This document shows, piece by piece, positions 1 to 9,721 of a stretch of 64,000 bases of DNA. Source of the stretch: Psychrobacter sp. LV10R520-6 (GTDB taxonomy: Bacteria; Pseudomonadota; Gammaproteobacteria; Pseudomonadales; Moraxellaceae); NCBI RefSeq assembly GCF_900182925.1, contig NZ_LT900024.1:2046001-2110000 (forward strand), read 5' to 3'. Positions within the stretch are counted from its first letter, which is position 1; each line of letters begins with the position of its first letter. A program made the translations under genes and the position numbers. The notes beneath the pieces were generated by a model that did no database searches, was not told the DNA's origin, and saw only the letters and a list, made by a program, of their open reading frames with translations.

Positions 1-188
1 TTGCTGGTGCGGTCACGGAGATGGCGCAATATGTCCACTTTGATTTTGTTATTATTAATGACAGTTTTGAGGTCGCGCTGACTGAGTTAAAAGCTATTAT
101 TGTTGCAAATAGACAAACCTTAAAGCGTCAACAGCAGCGCTATCACCGTACCATTACCACTTTACTTAATAATAAATCAAACGATTAA
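1..188 (+). CDS. gmk: Guanylate kinase, C-terminal end (partial)
   Basis: The last 61 codons of a gene that begins before the window; the first full codon starts at base 3. Guanylate kinase converts GMP to GDP with ATP in the cytoplasm. The visible part reads like the end of that family: a hydrophobic strand ending in I-I-N-D, then [13 protein letters not shown], then a basic tail. The assignment also rests on context, because gmk is followed by rpoZ and spoT in many gammaproteobacteria, as here. The P-loop lies outside the window, so the call depends on the tail and the neighbours. Confidence 0.85.
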   Translation, partial: AGAVTEMAQYVHFDFVIINDSFEVALTELKAIIVANRQTLKRQQQRYHRTITTLLNNKSND

Positions 189-267
189 GTAGAAAATTGA
201 GAACTGGAATTAGCCCTCATCTTATTCAGGTAGATCAGGTATAAAAATCAACTGCGCAGCTAGACAA

Positions 268-280
268 AAAATGCTATAAT
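268..280 (+). promoter_or_regulatory. Extended -10 promoter for rpoZ
   Basis: A perfect TATAAT at 275-280 is preceded by TG at 272-273, giving an extended -10 element (TGCTATAAT). No good -35 hexamer lies 16-18 bases upstream, as is common for extended -10 promoters. It sits about 100 bases before rpoZ, so rpoZ probably has its own promoter separate from gmk. Confidence 0.6.
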
Positions 281-381
281 GGTTGGTTATTTACTCCTAT
301 ACATTTTTATATTATTAATATACTTTTTATTAAGTTGCGGTCAATATTCGCCACTGATAAAAACAACCGAGGTAGCTATCT

Positions 382-642
382 ATGGCACGAGTGACGATTG
401 AAGATTGTTTGGATAATGTTGATAATCGCTTTGAGTTAGTTTTGGTCGCCAGCAAACGCGCCCGTCAGTTGGCCAAAGGTCTCGCTGAGCCGTTGGTTGA
501 GGTCGATAACGACAAGCCTACGGTATTGGCGCTACGCGAGATTGCCGCTGGCAAAATAACCCGTGATATCCTAAATCAGCCAGAGCATAACTTTGCTACC
601 AGCTCAATGGATTTAGCCTTGTCAGGTGATCATGGCTTTTAA
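382..642 (+). CDS. rpoZ: RNA polymerase omega subunit
   Basis: An 86-residue protein with the whole omega signature. It begins M-A-R-V-T-I-E-D-C, contains [16 protein letters not shown] at residues 16-31, and continues with [15 protein letters not shown]. Omega binds the beta-prime subunit, helps assemble the polymerase and in enterobacteria forms part of a ppGpp site, which fits the spoT gene downstream. Length is normal for the family. A purine-rich stretch (CCGAGGTAGC) precedes the start. A hairpin terminator follows, so spoT probably has its own promoter. Confidence 0.97.
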   Translation: MARVTIEDCLDNVDNRFELVLVASKRARQLAKGLAEPLVEVDNDKPTVLALREIAAGKITRDILNQPEHNFATSSMDLALSGDHGF

Positions 643-696
643 GGTATAAAGCTACTTTTAGCTTGTTAAAATACAGCTCAGATAAAACTTTTAAGA

Positions 697-725
697 CAAA
701 ACCACAGTGTAACGCTGTGGTTTTT
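697..725 (+). terminator. Rho-independent terminator after rpoZ
   Basis: An inverted repeat (AACCACAG at about 700-707, CTGTGGTT at 715-722) with a seven-base loop is followed by a run of T to 725. It lies 55 bases after the rpoZ stop and separates rpoZ from spoT. Confidence 0.8.
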
Positions 726-1047
726 GCTGTTTATAGCAGTAGCTCCTTAATTGTAATAAACCTTCACACTAAAAATTACGCCATTCTAGGCAACTATTTT
801 TAATTTTTGCACAATCTGTTTGCTTAACAGTTGACATTGAGTTCAATTTGCGATTAATTAGAGGGTGGTTTACTGACTATTTTTTGGGTTGAGTTAGCAT
901 TGATTCAGCCCTCATTTAACTCAAAAACTATCATATATTGGTTAGATACGTAATAATTATTCAAATATCAACAACTATAAATTAAATATCAATAACTATC
1001 AGATAAGCAATAAGCAGATAGGTAACGAAAAATAGGATAGCCACTCT
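726..1047. other. Gene-free stretch before spoT
   Basis: About 320 AT-rich bases. A TTGACA hexamer at 831-836 could be a -35 element, but the best partner 17 bases on (TTAATT) is poor, so a spoT promoter here is only possible. No open frame with a ribosome site was seen. Confidence 0.4.
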
Positions 1048-3234
1048 ATGAGCCAAACCTTGCCCAAACTCAGTCACCATATGGTTGACGACGCTCAATA
1101 TAACTTGCTACGCGCGGTAGGCTATCTAAATGCCGCCGAACGCCGTGATATTATTGATGCCTGTAAGTTTGGGGATATTGCGCACATCAAAGACAAGCGC
1201 AAGTCAGGGGAGCCTTATATCACCCACCCGATTGCGGTCGCTGAAATATTAGCCGGCTTTCGTTTAGATCGAGATACCATCATTGCGGCGATTTTGCACG
1301 ATACGGTTGAGGATACTGAGGTTAGCGATGACCAGCTTGAGCAGCGTTATGGTCAGGTGGTTGCCAAGCTGGTCGATGGCGTTACCAAATTGAAATCCTC
1401 TAATCATAATAAACAACAAAACAAAGCAGCCACTTTTCATAAAATTCTGACCGCCACGCTTGCTGATCCGCGTGTACTGATTATTAAGCTTGCTGACCGC
1501 TTACATAACATGTCCACGCTTGATGCCGTACGCCCCGAAAAACAGCGCGCTACTGCTCAAGAGACCCTAGATTTTTACGTGCCGTTTGCGCGTCTAATGG
1601 GTCTTAATGATATTGCTGATTATATTGAGGTGCTATGTTACCGCAACCTTGATTCTGACATGTATAACAAACTGTCTGATAAGCTACTGCAACACGGGCT
1701 TGGACGCAATTTTCAAAGAGAGGCCATTTATCGTTATCTGACTATTGTATTGAATAATTTAGAGCTTGGTGGACACGTCAAAGTGTTAGACAATCGAGTG
1801 GCTATCTATCGGCAGTTTTTCCGTAATCGTGGTGAGATTAGCGCGTTGCTACGGCATTACTCTTTTGAGATCGTGCTCGATAATATTGAGGCCTGCGACA
1901 AGCTGGCTTACTATCTGATTAAAAAATATCAGATTGATGACGCCCATATTGGAGACAATATCCGCCGTCCCCTGCCAGGTGGCAATCAGTCGCTCACTCT
2001 CATCTATGAGCGTGATAACGACTTTGTTAAAGTGACAATTTTGACCACAAAAATGCAACAAGCCGCACGACTTGGGGTCATCGGCGCAGAGCATGCTTCC
2101 GATGTCAGCCAATCTGTCATTCAAGCCTCGCTACGCAATATGAAAGACTTAATTGACGAAGATAACTTAGACAAAAATAGTCCTGACTTCACAGCGGCAG
2201 TCTCTACTATCAACGAGCTGATGGATTATCTACATTCCAGTAAGATTCTCTGTTATAGCCCCCAAGGCCGCGCTTATGAGCTGCCGCAAGGCGCCACCGC
2301 GCTAGACTTTGCCTATGCCGTTGGGCCTATGGTCGGTAATGTGGCCATCGGGGCGAACGTCGATGGCAAACATGCTAAGCTTGGCACCGTGGTCACAAAC
2401 GGACAGCTGATTGAGATTGAAGTAGACAGCAACTCTGAGCCTAAAGCTGAATGGCTAGGCTTTGTGGTCACCAATAAGGCTCGTGAACAGATTCTACGCT
2501 GGTTTAAAGACTTATCCGCAGCCGATAAGCAGCGTCATGGCAAACAAGCATTAGATCGCGCTTTAAAACCTTATCATAAAAGTCTCGATGACTTGACGGA
2601 CAATGACTGGATTCAATTACTTGAATGGCGTGGTCTGCTCGAAAAAGACGCGTTATTTGAGCAAATCAGCTCTGGCACTTTGCTACCGCAATTGGTGGTA
2701 TCGCGCTTGTTTAGTGATGAAATGACCAATCTTCATACTCAAAAAAATGGTAACGAGATGGCACAGCCTCAGCAATTAGTTGCGAATGCGGCAGGGGTTG
2801 AGCTTGACTTTGCTAATTGCTGCCATCCTATCTATGGGGATCCTATCATTGGCCATCTATCGCGTCATGGCTTAGTTGTCCATCGCCACAAGTGTTTTTC
2901 GCTTGATGATATTCGTAAAGACAATCCCTATCAGATTATACAGCTACGCTGGCGTAACGATAAGGCGATACAACAAAGTGAATCGGGTGATTATGGTGGA
3001 AAAATTCGTTTCCCAGCTTACCTAAAACTTTCTATAGCGCTCAGTGATGAGCAAATTAGTGAAGTCATCTATAATCTACGCCAACTGAATATGGGCGTTG
3101 AAACTGTCGATGTGCGTAGTAGTGATACTATCATCCATATCATCGTCCGTAGTCGCAATCACTTAGCACAAGGTATTCGTGAGTTGCGCTCGCTGTTAGG
3201 TTTTCCTAATATCATACGGCTATATCAGCTGTAA
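1048..3234 (+). CDS. spoT: SpoT-type (p)ppGpp hydrolase with decayed synthetase domain
   Basis: A long RelA/SpoT homologue of 728 residues. The HD hydrolase domain is intact: Y-I-T-H-P near 57-61, H-D-T-V-E-D-T near 84-90, and K-L-A-D-R-L-H-N-M near 148-156. After it come a synthetase-like region (about 200-340), a TGS domain (about 400-460), a zinc-finger-type segment with C-C-H-P and H-R-H-K-C (about 591-617), and a C-terminal ACT domain. The synthetase region is clearly altered. The usual G-Y-Q-S-L-H is G-N-Q-S-L-T near 312-317, and the usual E-V-Q-I-R-T is K-V-T-I-L-T. The protein therefore probably only degrades (p)ppGpp. From memory, a similar loss is known for Acinetobacter SpoT. A weak AGGA lies 11 bases before the ATG. 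ridA follows after a short gap. Confidence 0.93.
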   Translation: MSQTLPKLSHHMVDDAQYNLLRAVGYLNAAERRDIIDACKFGDIAHIKDKRKSGEPYITHPIAVAEILAGFRLDRDTIIAAILHDTVEDTEVSDDQLEQRYGQVVAKLVDGVTKLKSSNHNKQQNKAATFHKILTATLADPRVLIIKLADRLHNMSTLDAVRPEKQRATAQETLDFYVPFARLMGLNDIADYIEVLCYRNLDSDMYNKLSDKLLQHGLGRNFQREAIYRYLTIVLNNLELGGHVKVLDNRVAIYRQFFRNRGEISALLRHYSFEIVLDNIEACDKLAYYLIKKYQIDDAHIGDNIRRPLPGGNQSLTLIYERDNDFVKVTILTTKMQQAARLGVIGAEHASDVSQSVIQASLRNMKDLIDEDNLDKNSPDFTAAVSTINELMDYLHSSKILCYSPQGRAYELPQGATALDFAYAVGPMVGNVAIGANVDGKHAKLGTVVTNGQLIEIEVDSNSEPKAEWLGFVVTNKAREQILRWFKDLSAADKQRHGKQALDRALKPYHKSLDDLTDNDWIQLLEWRGLLEKDALFEQISSGTLLPQLVVSRLFSDEMTNLHTQKNGNEMAQPQQLVANAAGVELDFANCCHPIYGDPIIGHLSRHGLVVHRHKCFSLDDIRKDNPYQIIQLRWRNDKAIQQSESGDYGGKIRFPAYLKLSIALSDEQISEVIYNLRQLNMGVETVDVRSSDTIIHIIVRSRNHLAQGIRELRSLLGFPNIIRLYQL

Positions 3235-3340
3235 GTTTTACACGCTTATAAAAACAACGAAAAACTTAATCATAAAACAATGATTTCTCTTGCTAAATAT
3301 TTAGCATATTACAGTACCAAAAACATAATAAGGATACATT

Positions 3341-3721
3341 ATGACCCGTGAGACCATACAAACCGATAAAGCAGCTGCTGCCGTTGGCACCTATTCACAA
3401 GCGGTAAAAGTAGGCAATACCGTATATATTTCAGGACAGCTGGGTTTTGACCCTGAGACCATGGAACTACGAGATGGTTTTGAGGCGCAAGCCAAGCAAG
3501 TATTTGCTAATATCAAAGCTATTTGTGAAGCAGCAGGCGGCACTCTGAATGATGTGGTTAAATTTAATGTCTCACTAACCGATTTAAGTGACTTTGCTAC
3601 TCTTAATGAGCTGTTTGCCGCCAACTTGAGTGAGCCTTATCCTGCACGCGCTGCGGTACAAGTTGCTGCCTTGCCTAAAGGCGGTGTGGTCGAAATTGAG
3701 TCTATTTTATATCTTGAATAG
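3341..3721 (+). CDS. ridA: RidA family enamine/imine deaminase
   Basis: A 126-residue YjgF/YER057c/UK114 protein. RidA hydrolyses reactive 2-aminoacrylate and related enamines or imines made by PLP enzymes, protecting cytosolic enzymes. Family marks are the start with A-A-A-A-V-G-T-Y-S-Q-A, the strand Y-I-S-G-Q-L-G near 29-35, and the C-terminal P-Y-P-A-R-A-A-V-Q-V-A-A-L-P-K-G-G, whose arginine binds the substrate carboxylate. A good ribosome site (AAGGA, 3330-3334) sits six bases before the ATG. In E. coli and relatives ridA-like genes are also often close to spoT or pyrimidine genes. A terminator follows. Confidence 0.95.
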   Translation: MTRETIQTDKAAAAVGTYSQAVKVGNTVYISGQLGFDPETMELRDGFEAQAKQVFANIKAICEAAGGTLNDVVKFNVSLTDLSDFATLNELFAANLSEPYPARAAVQVAALPKGGVVEIESILYLE

Positions 3722-3800
3722 CTTTGATAAAGTATTATCGTCAAGTCTATAATCGTTCAATATAAAACTATTTAATGTAAAAACATTTAATATAAAACTA

Positions 3801-3850
3801 TTAAGCCCAAATGGTTCTAGTCCAACGACAGACATTTGGGCTTAATTTTA
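3801..3850 (+). terminator. Terminator after ridA
   Basis: A perfect 13-bp inverted repeat (3801-3813 with 3833-3845, core AAGCCCAAATG/CATTTGGGCTT) with a 19-base loop is followed by TTTTATTA. It separates ridA from priA. Just upstream, about 3757-3798 carries two copies of AATATAAAACTATT. Confidence 0.8.
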
Positions 3851-3890
3851 TTATCCCTACGGGTTTTCTCATATAAGGCTGCGAGCGCGG

Positions 3891-6179
3891 ATGATGTTGG
3901 TACAAGTTGCTCTACCCGTCCCCCTTTATCGGGTGTTTGACTATAGCGTACCGGTAGATAGCATTAGCATGCCTAAGCCTGTCTTACCTCAGATTGGTAG
4001 CCGCGTGGAAGTGTCATTTGGTCGGCAGACCTTAATCGGTATTGTCGTTGCCCATATCGCCCAAACTGACAGCACTGTGCCGAGTAATAAGCTCAAACCA
4101 ATTAACCACTGTTTAGATGATACGCCTATCTTAGATGAGCGCATGCTAGCGTTGGCTTATTGGCTAGTACGTTATTATCATTATCCACTTGGTGAGGTGT
4201 TGTCGGTTATGTTGCCAAGCTTAGTACGCCAAGGTAAACCACTAGATTTACTCATCACTCATTGGCGTATTTTGCCACATATCAGTGACGATGATTTTCG
4301 CGCTAACGCCAACAAGCAAAAACAACAGTTCGATATGCTTAAATTGCATGGCGAGCGCGGCGCAAGTGAAGATGTACTGTTACTGGAAGGTATGCAGCGG
4401 GCGTTTTTAAAGACGCTGGAAGAAAAAGGTTTAATTGAGCGCTATATTGAGCCTAAAACTGCGCCTACTGCAGTGAGATTAGCCAAAATGCCGCTCGATA
4501 TGAATACGGAGCAAAAGCAAGCCGTTGAAGCAATTATTGCTGCGCATAGTGCTAATAAATATACCGGTTTCTTATTAAACGGGATCACCGGTAGCGGCAA
4601 GACTGAAGTGTATTTGCAAGCCATGCAAACGGTATTAGAAGCTGGCCAGCAGGTGCTAATCTTAGTACCAGAGATTGGTCTAACCCCGCAAACACGGGCG
4701 CGATTTGCCAGTCGTTTCGCCGCGCAGATTGTACTATTGCACTCAGGAATGACCAATACTTACCGCATGCAAGGCTGGCAAGATTGCCGTACGGGTCATG
4801 CGCAAATTATTATTGGTACGCGCTCAGCGGTGCTTTATCCTTTTGCAAATCTAGGGCTGATTATCGTTGATGAAGCCCATGACGCTTCCTATAAACAGCA
4901 AGACACCTTACGTTATCATGCCGCTGACATCGCACTATACCGCGGACTACAAGGTAATATTCCAGTGGTACTCGGTACGGCAACCCCCACCCTTGAACAC
5001 TTAAAGCTGGTCGATGACGGCAAGCTAGTCGAATGTCTACTGAGTACCCGTCCTGGCAATGCCAAGCCCGCCACTATGCAACTTATCGATGCGCGTATGC
5101 AAAGTACCCATCAGCAAATACAAGACGATGGCGCACGCTACGATACGGGGCTGACAGATAAACTGATTGGAGCCATTCGCCAAACGTTAGAAGCCGGCGA
5201 TCAAGTGTTGATATTCTTAAACCGTCGCGGCTATGCGCCTGTCTTATTGTGTGGGGCTTGTGGTTGGCAAGCCGACTGCCCGCGCTGTGATGCTCATTTG
5301 ACCGTACACTATAGCAGCCAATCGCAAAGTAGCTCTTATTCGAACAACTATCTAAAATGCCATCATTGCGACTGGCAAGCTTACATACCTGCCGCTTGTC
5401 CTGATTGCGGCAGCCAAAATATAGATGCTAAAGGCATGGGGACGACACGGCTGAGCGAAAACTTACAGGCTATCTTTGCCAATCCGCAAACCAGCAAAGA
5501 CCTCTATCCTATTATTCAGATTGACCGTGATACCACGCGGCGAAAGGACAGTTGGGAGAAGATTTATCAGCGCATCAATCAAGGCACGCCAGCGATACTA
5601 GTCGGCACCCAGATGGTTGCAAAAGGCCATCATTTCCCCAATGTGACGCTGGTCTGCTTGCCCAATGCCGATCGTGGTTTTTTATCGGCAGATTTTCGCT
5701 CGCCTGAACATACGGCCCAACTGATGATTCAAGTTGCTGGCCGAGCCGGACGTGGTGACAAGTCAGGGCGCGTGCTCATTCAAACACTACAGCCTGACAA
5801 CCCACTACTACTAAAACTGGTCAAAGACGGCTATTTACCATTCGCTCGCGAGCTATTACAAGAGCGCAAAATGATGGGGCTACCTCCTTATAGTTATGCC
5901 GCTTTAATACGCTGTGAAGGTAAAACGCTGGCGGCAACCACGCAAGCTCTTAACGATGCTATTGCAGGCTTACCGAAACCCCATAATTTGGCAGTACTCG
6001 GTCCTATTGATGCGCCGATGAGTAAAAAGAACAGTCGCTATCACTCGCAGCTTTTATTATTAGCAAAAGATCGCAAGCAATTGCATGGTATTTTAAATCA
6101 ATGGTGGCAGCCGGTACTTGCTATGCCAAGCGCTAAATATCTTAAGCTAACCTTAGATATCGACCCGGTGGGTTGGTAA
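3891..6179 (+). CDS. priA: Primosomal protein N' (replication restart helicase)
   Basis: A 762-residue superfamily 2 DNA helicase that reloads the replisome at stalled forks. The N-terminal 3'-DNA-binding domain (1-about 110) begins V-Q-V-A-L-P-V-P-L. Walker A (G-I-T-G-S-G-K-T) lies near 231-238 and the D-E-A-H box near 326-330. Two zinc-binding clusters follow between about 450 and 515 (C-G-A-C, C-P-R-C, C-H-H-C, C-P-D-C-G). The helicase C motif Q-V-A-G-R-A-G-R is also present. Codons 1 and 2 are both ATG; the start at 3891 or 3894 cannot be separated. It works upstream of RecA-dependent repair and of DciA/DnaB loading, both encoded later in the window. Confidence 0.96.
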   Translation: MMLVQVALPVPLYRVFDYSVPVDSISMPKPVLPQIGSRVEVSFGRQTLIGIVVAHIAQTDSTVPSNKLKPINHCLDDTPILDERMLALAYWLVRYYHYPLGEVLSVMLPSLVRQGKPLDLLITHWRILPHISDDDFRANANKQKQQFDMLKLHGERGASEDVLLLEGMQRAFLKTLEEKGLIERYIEPKTAPTAVRLAKMPLDMNTEQKQAVEAIIAAHSANKYTGFLLNGITGSGKTEVYLQAMQTVLEAGQQVLILVPEIGLTPQTRARFASRFAAQIVLLHSGMTNTYRMQGWQDCRTGHAQIIIGTRSAVLYPFANLGLIIVDEAHDASYKQQDTLRYHAADIALYRGLQGNIPVVLGTATPTLEHLKLVDDGKLVECLLSTRPGNAKPATMQLIDARMQSTHQQIQDDGARYDTGLTDKLIGAIRQTLEAGDQVLIFLNRRGYAPVLLCGACGWQADCPRCDAHLTVHYSSQSQSSSYSNNYLKCHHCDWQAYIPAACPDCGSQNIDAKGMGTTRLSENLQAIFANPQTSKDLYPIIQIDRDTTRRKDSWEKIYQRINQGTPAILVGTQMVAKGHHFPNVTLVCLPNADRGFLSADFRSPEHTAQLMIQVAGRAGRGDKSGRVLIQTLQPDNPLLLKLVKDGYLPFARELLQERKMMGLPPYSYAALIRCEGKTLAATTQALNDAIAGLPKPHNLAVLGPIDAPMSKKNSRYHSQLLLLAKDRKQLHGILNQWWQPVLAMPSAKYLKLTLDIDPVGW

Positions 6180-6552
6180 CGCAGTCAAGGCCATATAAAT
6201 AGATTCCATCCTCAGACTTAATTACTGTATTCGCTGTACTGTATTCGCTCTTTTTCCTCCTGTTCTACTCATCTGGTTTCGATTCGATACTAGCGCTCAG
6301 TAGTCGAATTAGGCCGTGTCAAATTTTTATTTATCCCCGCTATTTTTACCTCTCCGTAACAGCTTCCAAGCCTTAAATATGCTAAATTCTTTGTGTCTTT
6401 CTACTTATATTTGTCTAGCTGTGAATAGCATTAGATCATGGCGTTCATCCATAGCATCAAACCCTACCATGGCACGCTATTCTGTATAGCCCAGCATCTA
6501 TAATTCTAAGTATTTGATTTAACTTTTTGTAATTTCGAGTTTGAGTATTCTT
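6180..6552. other. Gene-free stretch before the CDF transporter
   Basis: About 370 bases with no convincing frame, terminator or promoter. A duplicated TACTGTATTCGCT occurs around 6224-6249. Confidence 0.4.
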
Positions 6553-7713
6553 ATGAGTCCAAAAAACCCCAATCTCAAAAAAAATAACGGTCTTAATAGT
6601 AATAGTACCGCCAAACACGCATCAGCTGCTGCTGATACCTCTGAGCATTTCAATCAAGGTAGCACTTCAGTAAATAACTCGGGCCCGCAAGATACCAAAG
6701 GCTATCAGCGCACCTTATTAATTAGCTTTATCATTATTACCGGCTATATGTTTATCGAAGCAATTGGTGGCTGGCTGACGGGTAGTTTGGCGCTATTGTC
6801 TGATGCAGGTCATATGCTCAGTGACGCCGTGGCACTTGGCGCCACTTTAATGGCTTTCAAAATTGGTGAAAAAGCCGCGACCCATCAAAAGACCTATGGC
6901 TATAAGCGCTTTGAGATCTTAGTCGCCAGCGTCAATGGTATAACCCTCATCCTGATCGCCCTAATAATCTTTTATGAAGCCATTAAACGCTTTAACTCGC
7001 CGCCTGATGTTGCTACTCAAGGCATGCTTATTATTGCCACTGTTGGTCTACTGGTCAATATCTTGGTTGCGTGGTTGATGCATCGCAGTAGCAATGATGG
7101 AGATGGGCACAGTCATGGCGCAGATACAGATGAGACAGCCTCAGATAATACTGAAAAGACTGACGCTAAGAAACCCGTTAATCTAAATATGCAAAGCGCC
7201 TACTTGCATGTGTTAAGTGACTTAATGGGTTCAGTTGCTGCCATTATTGCCGCTTTATTAATGATGGGATTTGGTTGGGTATGGGCGGATGCGGCCGCCT
7301 CAGTTATCGTTGCTGTGCTGATACTATTTAGCGGCTACCGTGTGGTGCGTGATTCGGTACATATACTCATGGAAGGTACTCCTGAAGGCATCTCTTTAGT
7401 GGCTATTGAGCAGCGCTTGGTTGACCATTCTCAGGTAAAAAAAGTATATGATCTGCACGCTTGGAGCATCACTAGTGGCTTCAATGCGTTATCTTGTCAT
7501 GTGGTGGTTGATGGTGACATGAGCATTTGTGAGGCAAGTTTATTAATTGCTGATCTGGAACAGCGCTTAACAGAGTTGGGTATCAACCATGCAACTATGC
7601 AAGTTGAAAGCCTATCGCATCAACAAGCTCAAGGCCACAGTGATGCCTTAGTCTGCAGTGTAGCGGATCGACCAATGAATAACGCGGGCAGTCATCATGG
7701 CCATTCGCATTAA
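6553..7713 (+). CDS. Cation diffusion facilitator (Zn/Cd/Co exporter, CzcD/ZitB type)
   Basis: A 386-residue inner-membrane metal/proton antiporter. The frame can be opened by a TTG at 6541, but the ATG at 6553 is preferred. About 50 polar residues precede six membrane helices. Metal-site motifs are visible: S-D-A-G-H-M-L-S-D-A in helix 2 and H-V-L-S-D-L in helix 5. A histidine-rich loop (G-H-S-H-G-A-D) lies between helices 4 and 5. A cytoplasmic ferredoxin-like domain follows (V-Y-D-L-H-A-W-S-I-T-S-G), and the protein ends H-H-G-H-S-H. It should export zinc and possibly cadmium or cobalt from the cytoplasm. The exact metal cannot be told from sequence. No metal-responsive regulator lies beside it. 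Confidence 0.92.
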   Translation: MSPKNPNLKKNNGLNSNSTAKHASAAADTSEHFNQGSTSVNNSGPQDTKGYQRTLLISFIIITGYMFIEAIGGWLTGSLALLSDAGHMLSDAVALGATLMAFKIGEKAATHQKTYGYKRFEILVASVNGITLILIALIIFYEAIKRFNSPPDVATQGMLIIATVGLLVNILVAWLMHRSSNDGDGHSHGADTDETASDNTEKTDAKKPVNLNMQSAYLHVLSDLMGSVAAIIAALLMMGFGWVWADAAASVIVAVLILFSGYRVVRDSVHILMEGTPEGISLVAIEQRLVDHSQVKKVYDLHAWSITSGFNALSCHVVVDGDMSICEASLLIADLEQRLTELGINHATMQVESLSHQQAQGHSDALVCSVADRPMNNAGSHHGHSH

Positions 7714-8101
7714 TACCTATTTTTAGGTACAGCTGCTTTTAAAGTTACAGATACGCCTAACTTTTTACGGCGTATCGAATTTTCCGAAAAATATATCGAC
7801 ATAGTGGCCAGCCTAACCAAACTGTAGCGACAATTCAAATAATAATGCCAACACCTAACATTAATAATCTAACCTAAATATCTAATTCTCTTTTTTTATA
7901 TCAGGTAGATAAGCAAATCCTATTCTAGAGGCTATCATTGGCCAAAATTTGCCAGCTATTTGGCGCTCGCAAATATTAGTAATGCTCTTGTTGTTGCTTA
8001 AAAGCCCAAATGAAATTGAGAATAAAAAAAACGCCAATAGTGTGGCATAAAAATGAATGGTAAATAAAAAACATGCGCCATTAACTCAAAAAGAGACAAT
8101 T
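7714..8101. other. Gene-free stretch with a possible terminator hairpin
   Basis: About 390 bases. An 8-bp inverted repeat, GATACGCC (7750-7757) and GGCGTATC (7769-7776), lies just after the CDF gene. The T-run after it is short, so termination is only likely. Nothing else recognisable apart from a runaway A/T tract before the next gene. Confidence 0.45.
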
Positions 8102-8650
8102 ATGATGTTACCTACCGAAAATAATGAGACACTCTTGCTGTTCTTTCATGGTCTTGATTCAAGCTGTGAGACCAGTAAATATACTTGTATAGAGCACCAG
8201 CCAAAGTACTGCCAAACAGTCAATTACCGCGAGGACTTTAAAGGCGTATTTGAGATTTATGATGCCCTGATTCAGGAAAAGAGGCAGGAATATTCTCGAG
8301 TAGTACTGGCAGGACATTCGCTCGGTGGCTGGTTTGCCAATCACTTTGCCCACGAGTACGGACTACGAGCATTGTTGATTGCCCCCTGTATCGATCCTAG
8401 TGTCGTACTCTTTAATAGAGCCCCTATTGCAGGCGAAACGGATTTACCTTTTCCTACCAGTAATGTTGAGCTGACTAAGGTAATGATTGAGGTAAACGAT
8501 GAAATATTAGACGTTGCAACCGCTCGCGAAGCCCTAATAAATTTACCTAAGAGCTGGGAGGTAGAATATTATGAGGATGGTCATCATAGAATCGCGCGCG
8601 AGTATGAGATTTGGGATTACGTTAATAGCTTGTGTAATGACCCGATATAA
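8102..8650 (+). CDS. YqiA/YcfP-like alpha/beta hydrolase (esterase)
   Basis: A small alpha/beta-fold hydrolase of 182 residues. It opens with F-F-H-G-L-D-S-S, the oxyanion-hole strand typical of the YqiA group. The nucleophile elbow G-H-S-L-G-G-W lies near residue 71. The acidic residue (V-N-D-E-I-L-D) and the histidine (G-H-H-R) of the triad follow. The frame is open from 8057, but AAGAGA at about 8091-8096 sits six bases before the ATG pair at 8102, so the shorter form is chosen. YqiA cleaves short-chain esters in vitro. Its natural substrate is unknown. It stands alone, with no operon partner. Confidence 0.8.
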   Translation: MMLPTENNETLLLFFHGLDSSCETSKYTCIEHQPKYCQTVNYREDFKGVFEIYDALIQEKRQEYSRVVLAGHSLGGWFANHFAHEYGLRALLIAPCIDPSVVLFNRAPIAGETDLPFPTSNVELTKVMIEVNDEILDVATAREALINLPKSWEVEYYEDGHHRIAREYEIWDYVNSLCNDPI

Positions 8651-8911
8651 CGACGGCAGCACCATCATACACATCAAAGCCACCAGCAGTCTGATGTTAA
8701 TATTTTTAAGCATATTTAATTTAAATGACAAATTTTAGAAGTGTACTTTTAGTAGACCCAAGAGTAATTTCCAACAAATTAACCTCACGCTGATTTATTA
8801 CGTTGTGTTAGCATGTTAAAAATAGTAAAAACCTAGCCTAACAGTTATACCATCATTAGGCATACTATGCTTTTGAATGATTTATTCACGACCACTTGAT
8901 GAAACTCCGCC

Positions 8912-9640
8912 ATGTCTAGACGCTCAGCGCCATTTGTTGCCCCTAGTGATATTAACAGCCCTATAAACGGCTATATCGACGACCCTATCTCAAAAGAGGG
9001 TAAAAAACAGGCCAAAATATTACTGTCAACGCTGCAAGAGGATATTACCAGCTTTCGTGACCAGCAGTTCCCGCCTGATATCCTACGGCAAATCCGTGAT
9101 ATGCCCATTTATGAAGGTAACTTAGCCGAAGTGCAAGCCTATCAGCAGCGCTGGCAAAACTTAATTGAACGCGCCATGGCCTTTTATCCTGCCGCTTATC
9201 TACCGCCTGATCACCTACCTCTGCCTGCCAGCCTTGAGATTCCCCAATTTATCTATCATGTTCAGCGTTTGCATCTGACCAAAACCCGAGCCAAAGAATC
9301 TAAAAGCTTTGGCTCAGTTGGCGCACTGACGGACAAATGCGGTAACTATACCCCGCAAGAGCTTGAGCGAATGGCAGCCGTATTCGACAATGACGATGAG
9401 GCACGATTAGTCGCGCATCGTGAATTTATTGACTTACGAGCTTATGTGTTTTGCCGAGACCAAAAAGGTGAAATGCTAGAGCCTGAGCGCATACGCTTTT
9501 ATCGTACCGGACTGATTGTCCATGCTTTGCCTGATTTCAAAATTGTCGATAGTCGGCAAACACCACGAAAACGCCGTAATGATGCTTACAATAATCCGCT
9601 GGCGGACAATGATGTGTGGAAGATTTATCGTAAAAAATAG
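8912..9640 (+). CDS. Conserved-looking protein of unknown function
   Basis: A 242-residue soluble, charged protein without a signal peptide or membrane helix. I do not recognise a domain. It has an arginine/lysine-rich C-terminus (T-P-R-K-R-R-N-D) and a central aromatic/proline segment (F-Y-P-A-A-Y-L-P-P-D-H). Codon use resembles the flanking housekeeping genes and the frame is long and uninterrupted, which supports a real gene. The ATG has no strong ribosome site. The antiporter gene follows 81 bases downstream in the same direction, so the two may be co-transcribed. No function is proposed. Confidence 0.75.
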   Translation: MSRRSAPFVAPSDINSPINGYIDDPISKEGKKQAKILLSTLQEDITSFRDQQFPPDILRQIRDMPIYEGNLAEVQAYQQRWQNLIERAMAFYPAAYLPPDHLPLPASLEIPQFIYHVQRLHLTKTRAKESKSFGSVGALTDKCGNYTPQELERMAAVFDNDDEARLVAHREFIDLRAYVFCRDQKGEMLEPERIRFYRTGLIVHALPDFKIVDSRQTPRKRRNDAYNNPLADNDVWKIYRKK

Positions 9641-9721
9641 CCTTTTCTAATGGCTGATTTATCATTGTTGTGTTGTACTGATTTTTATATTACTTGTTAT
9701 CGTAAATGCTGAGGATCTCAT

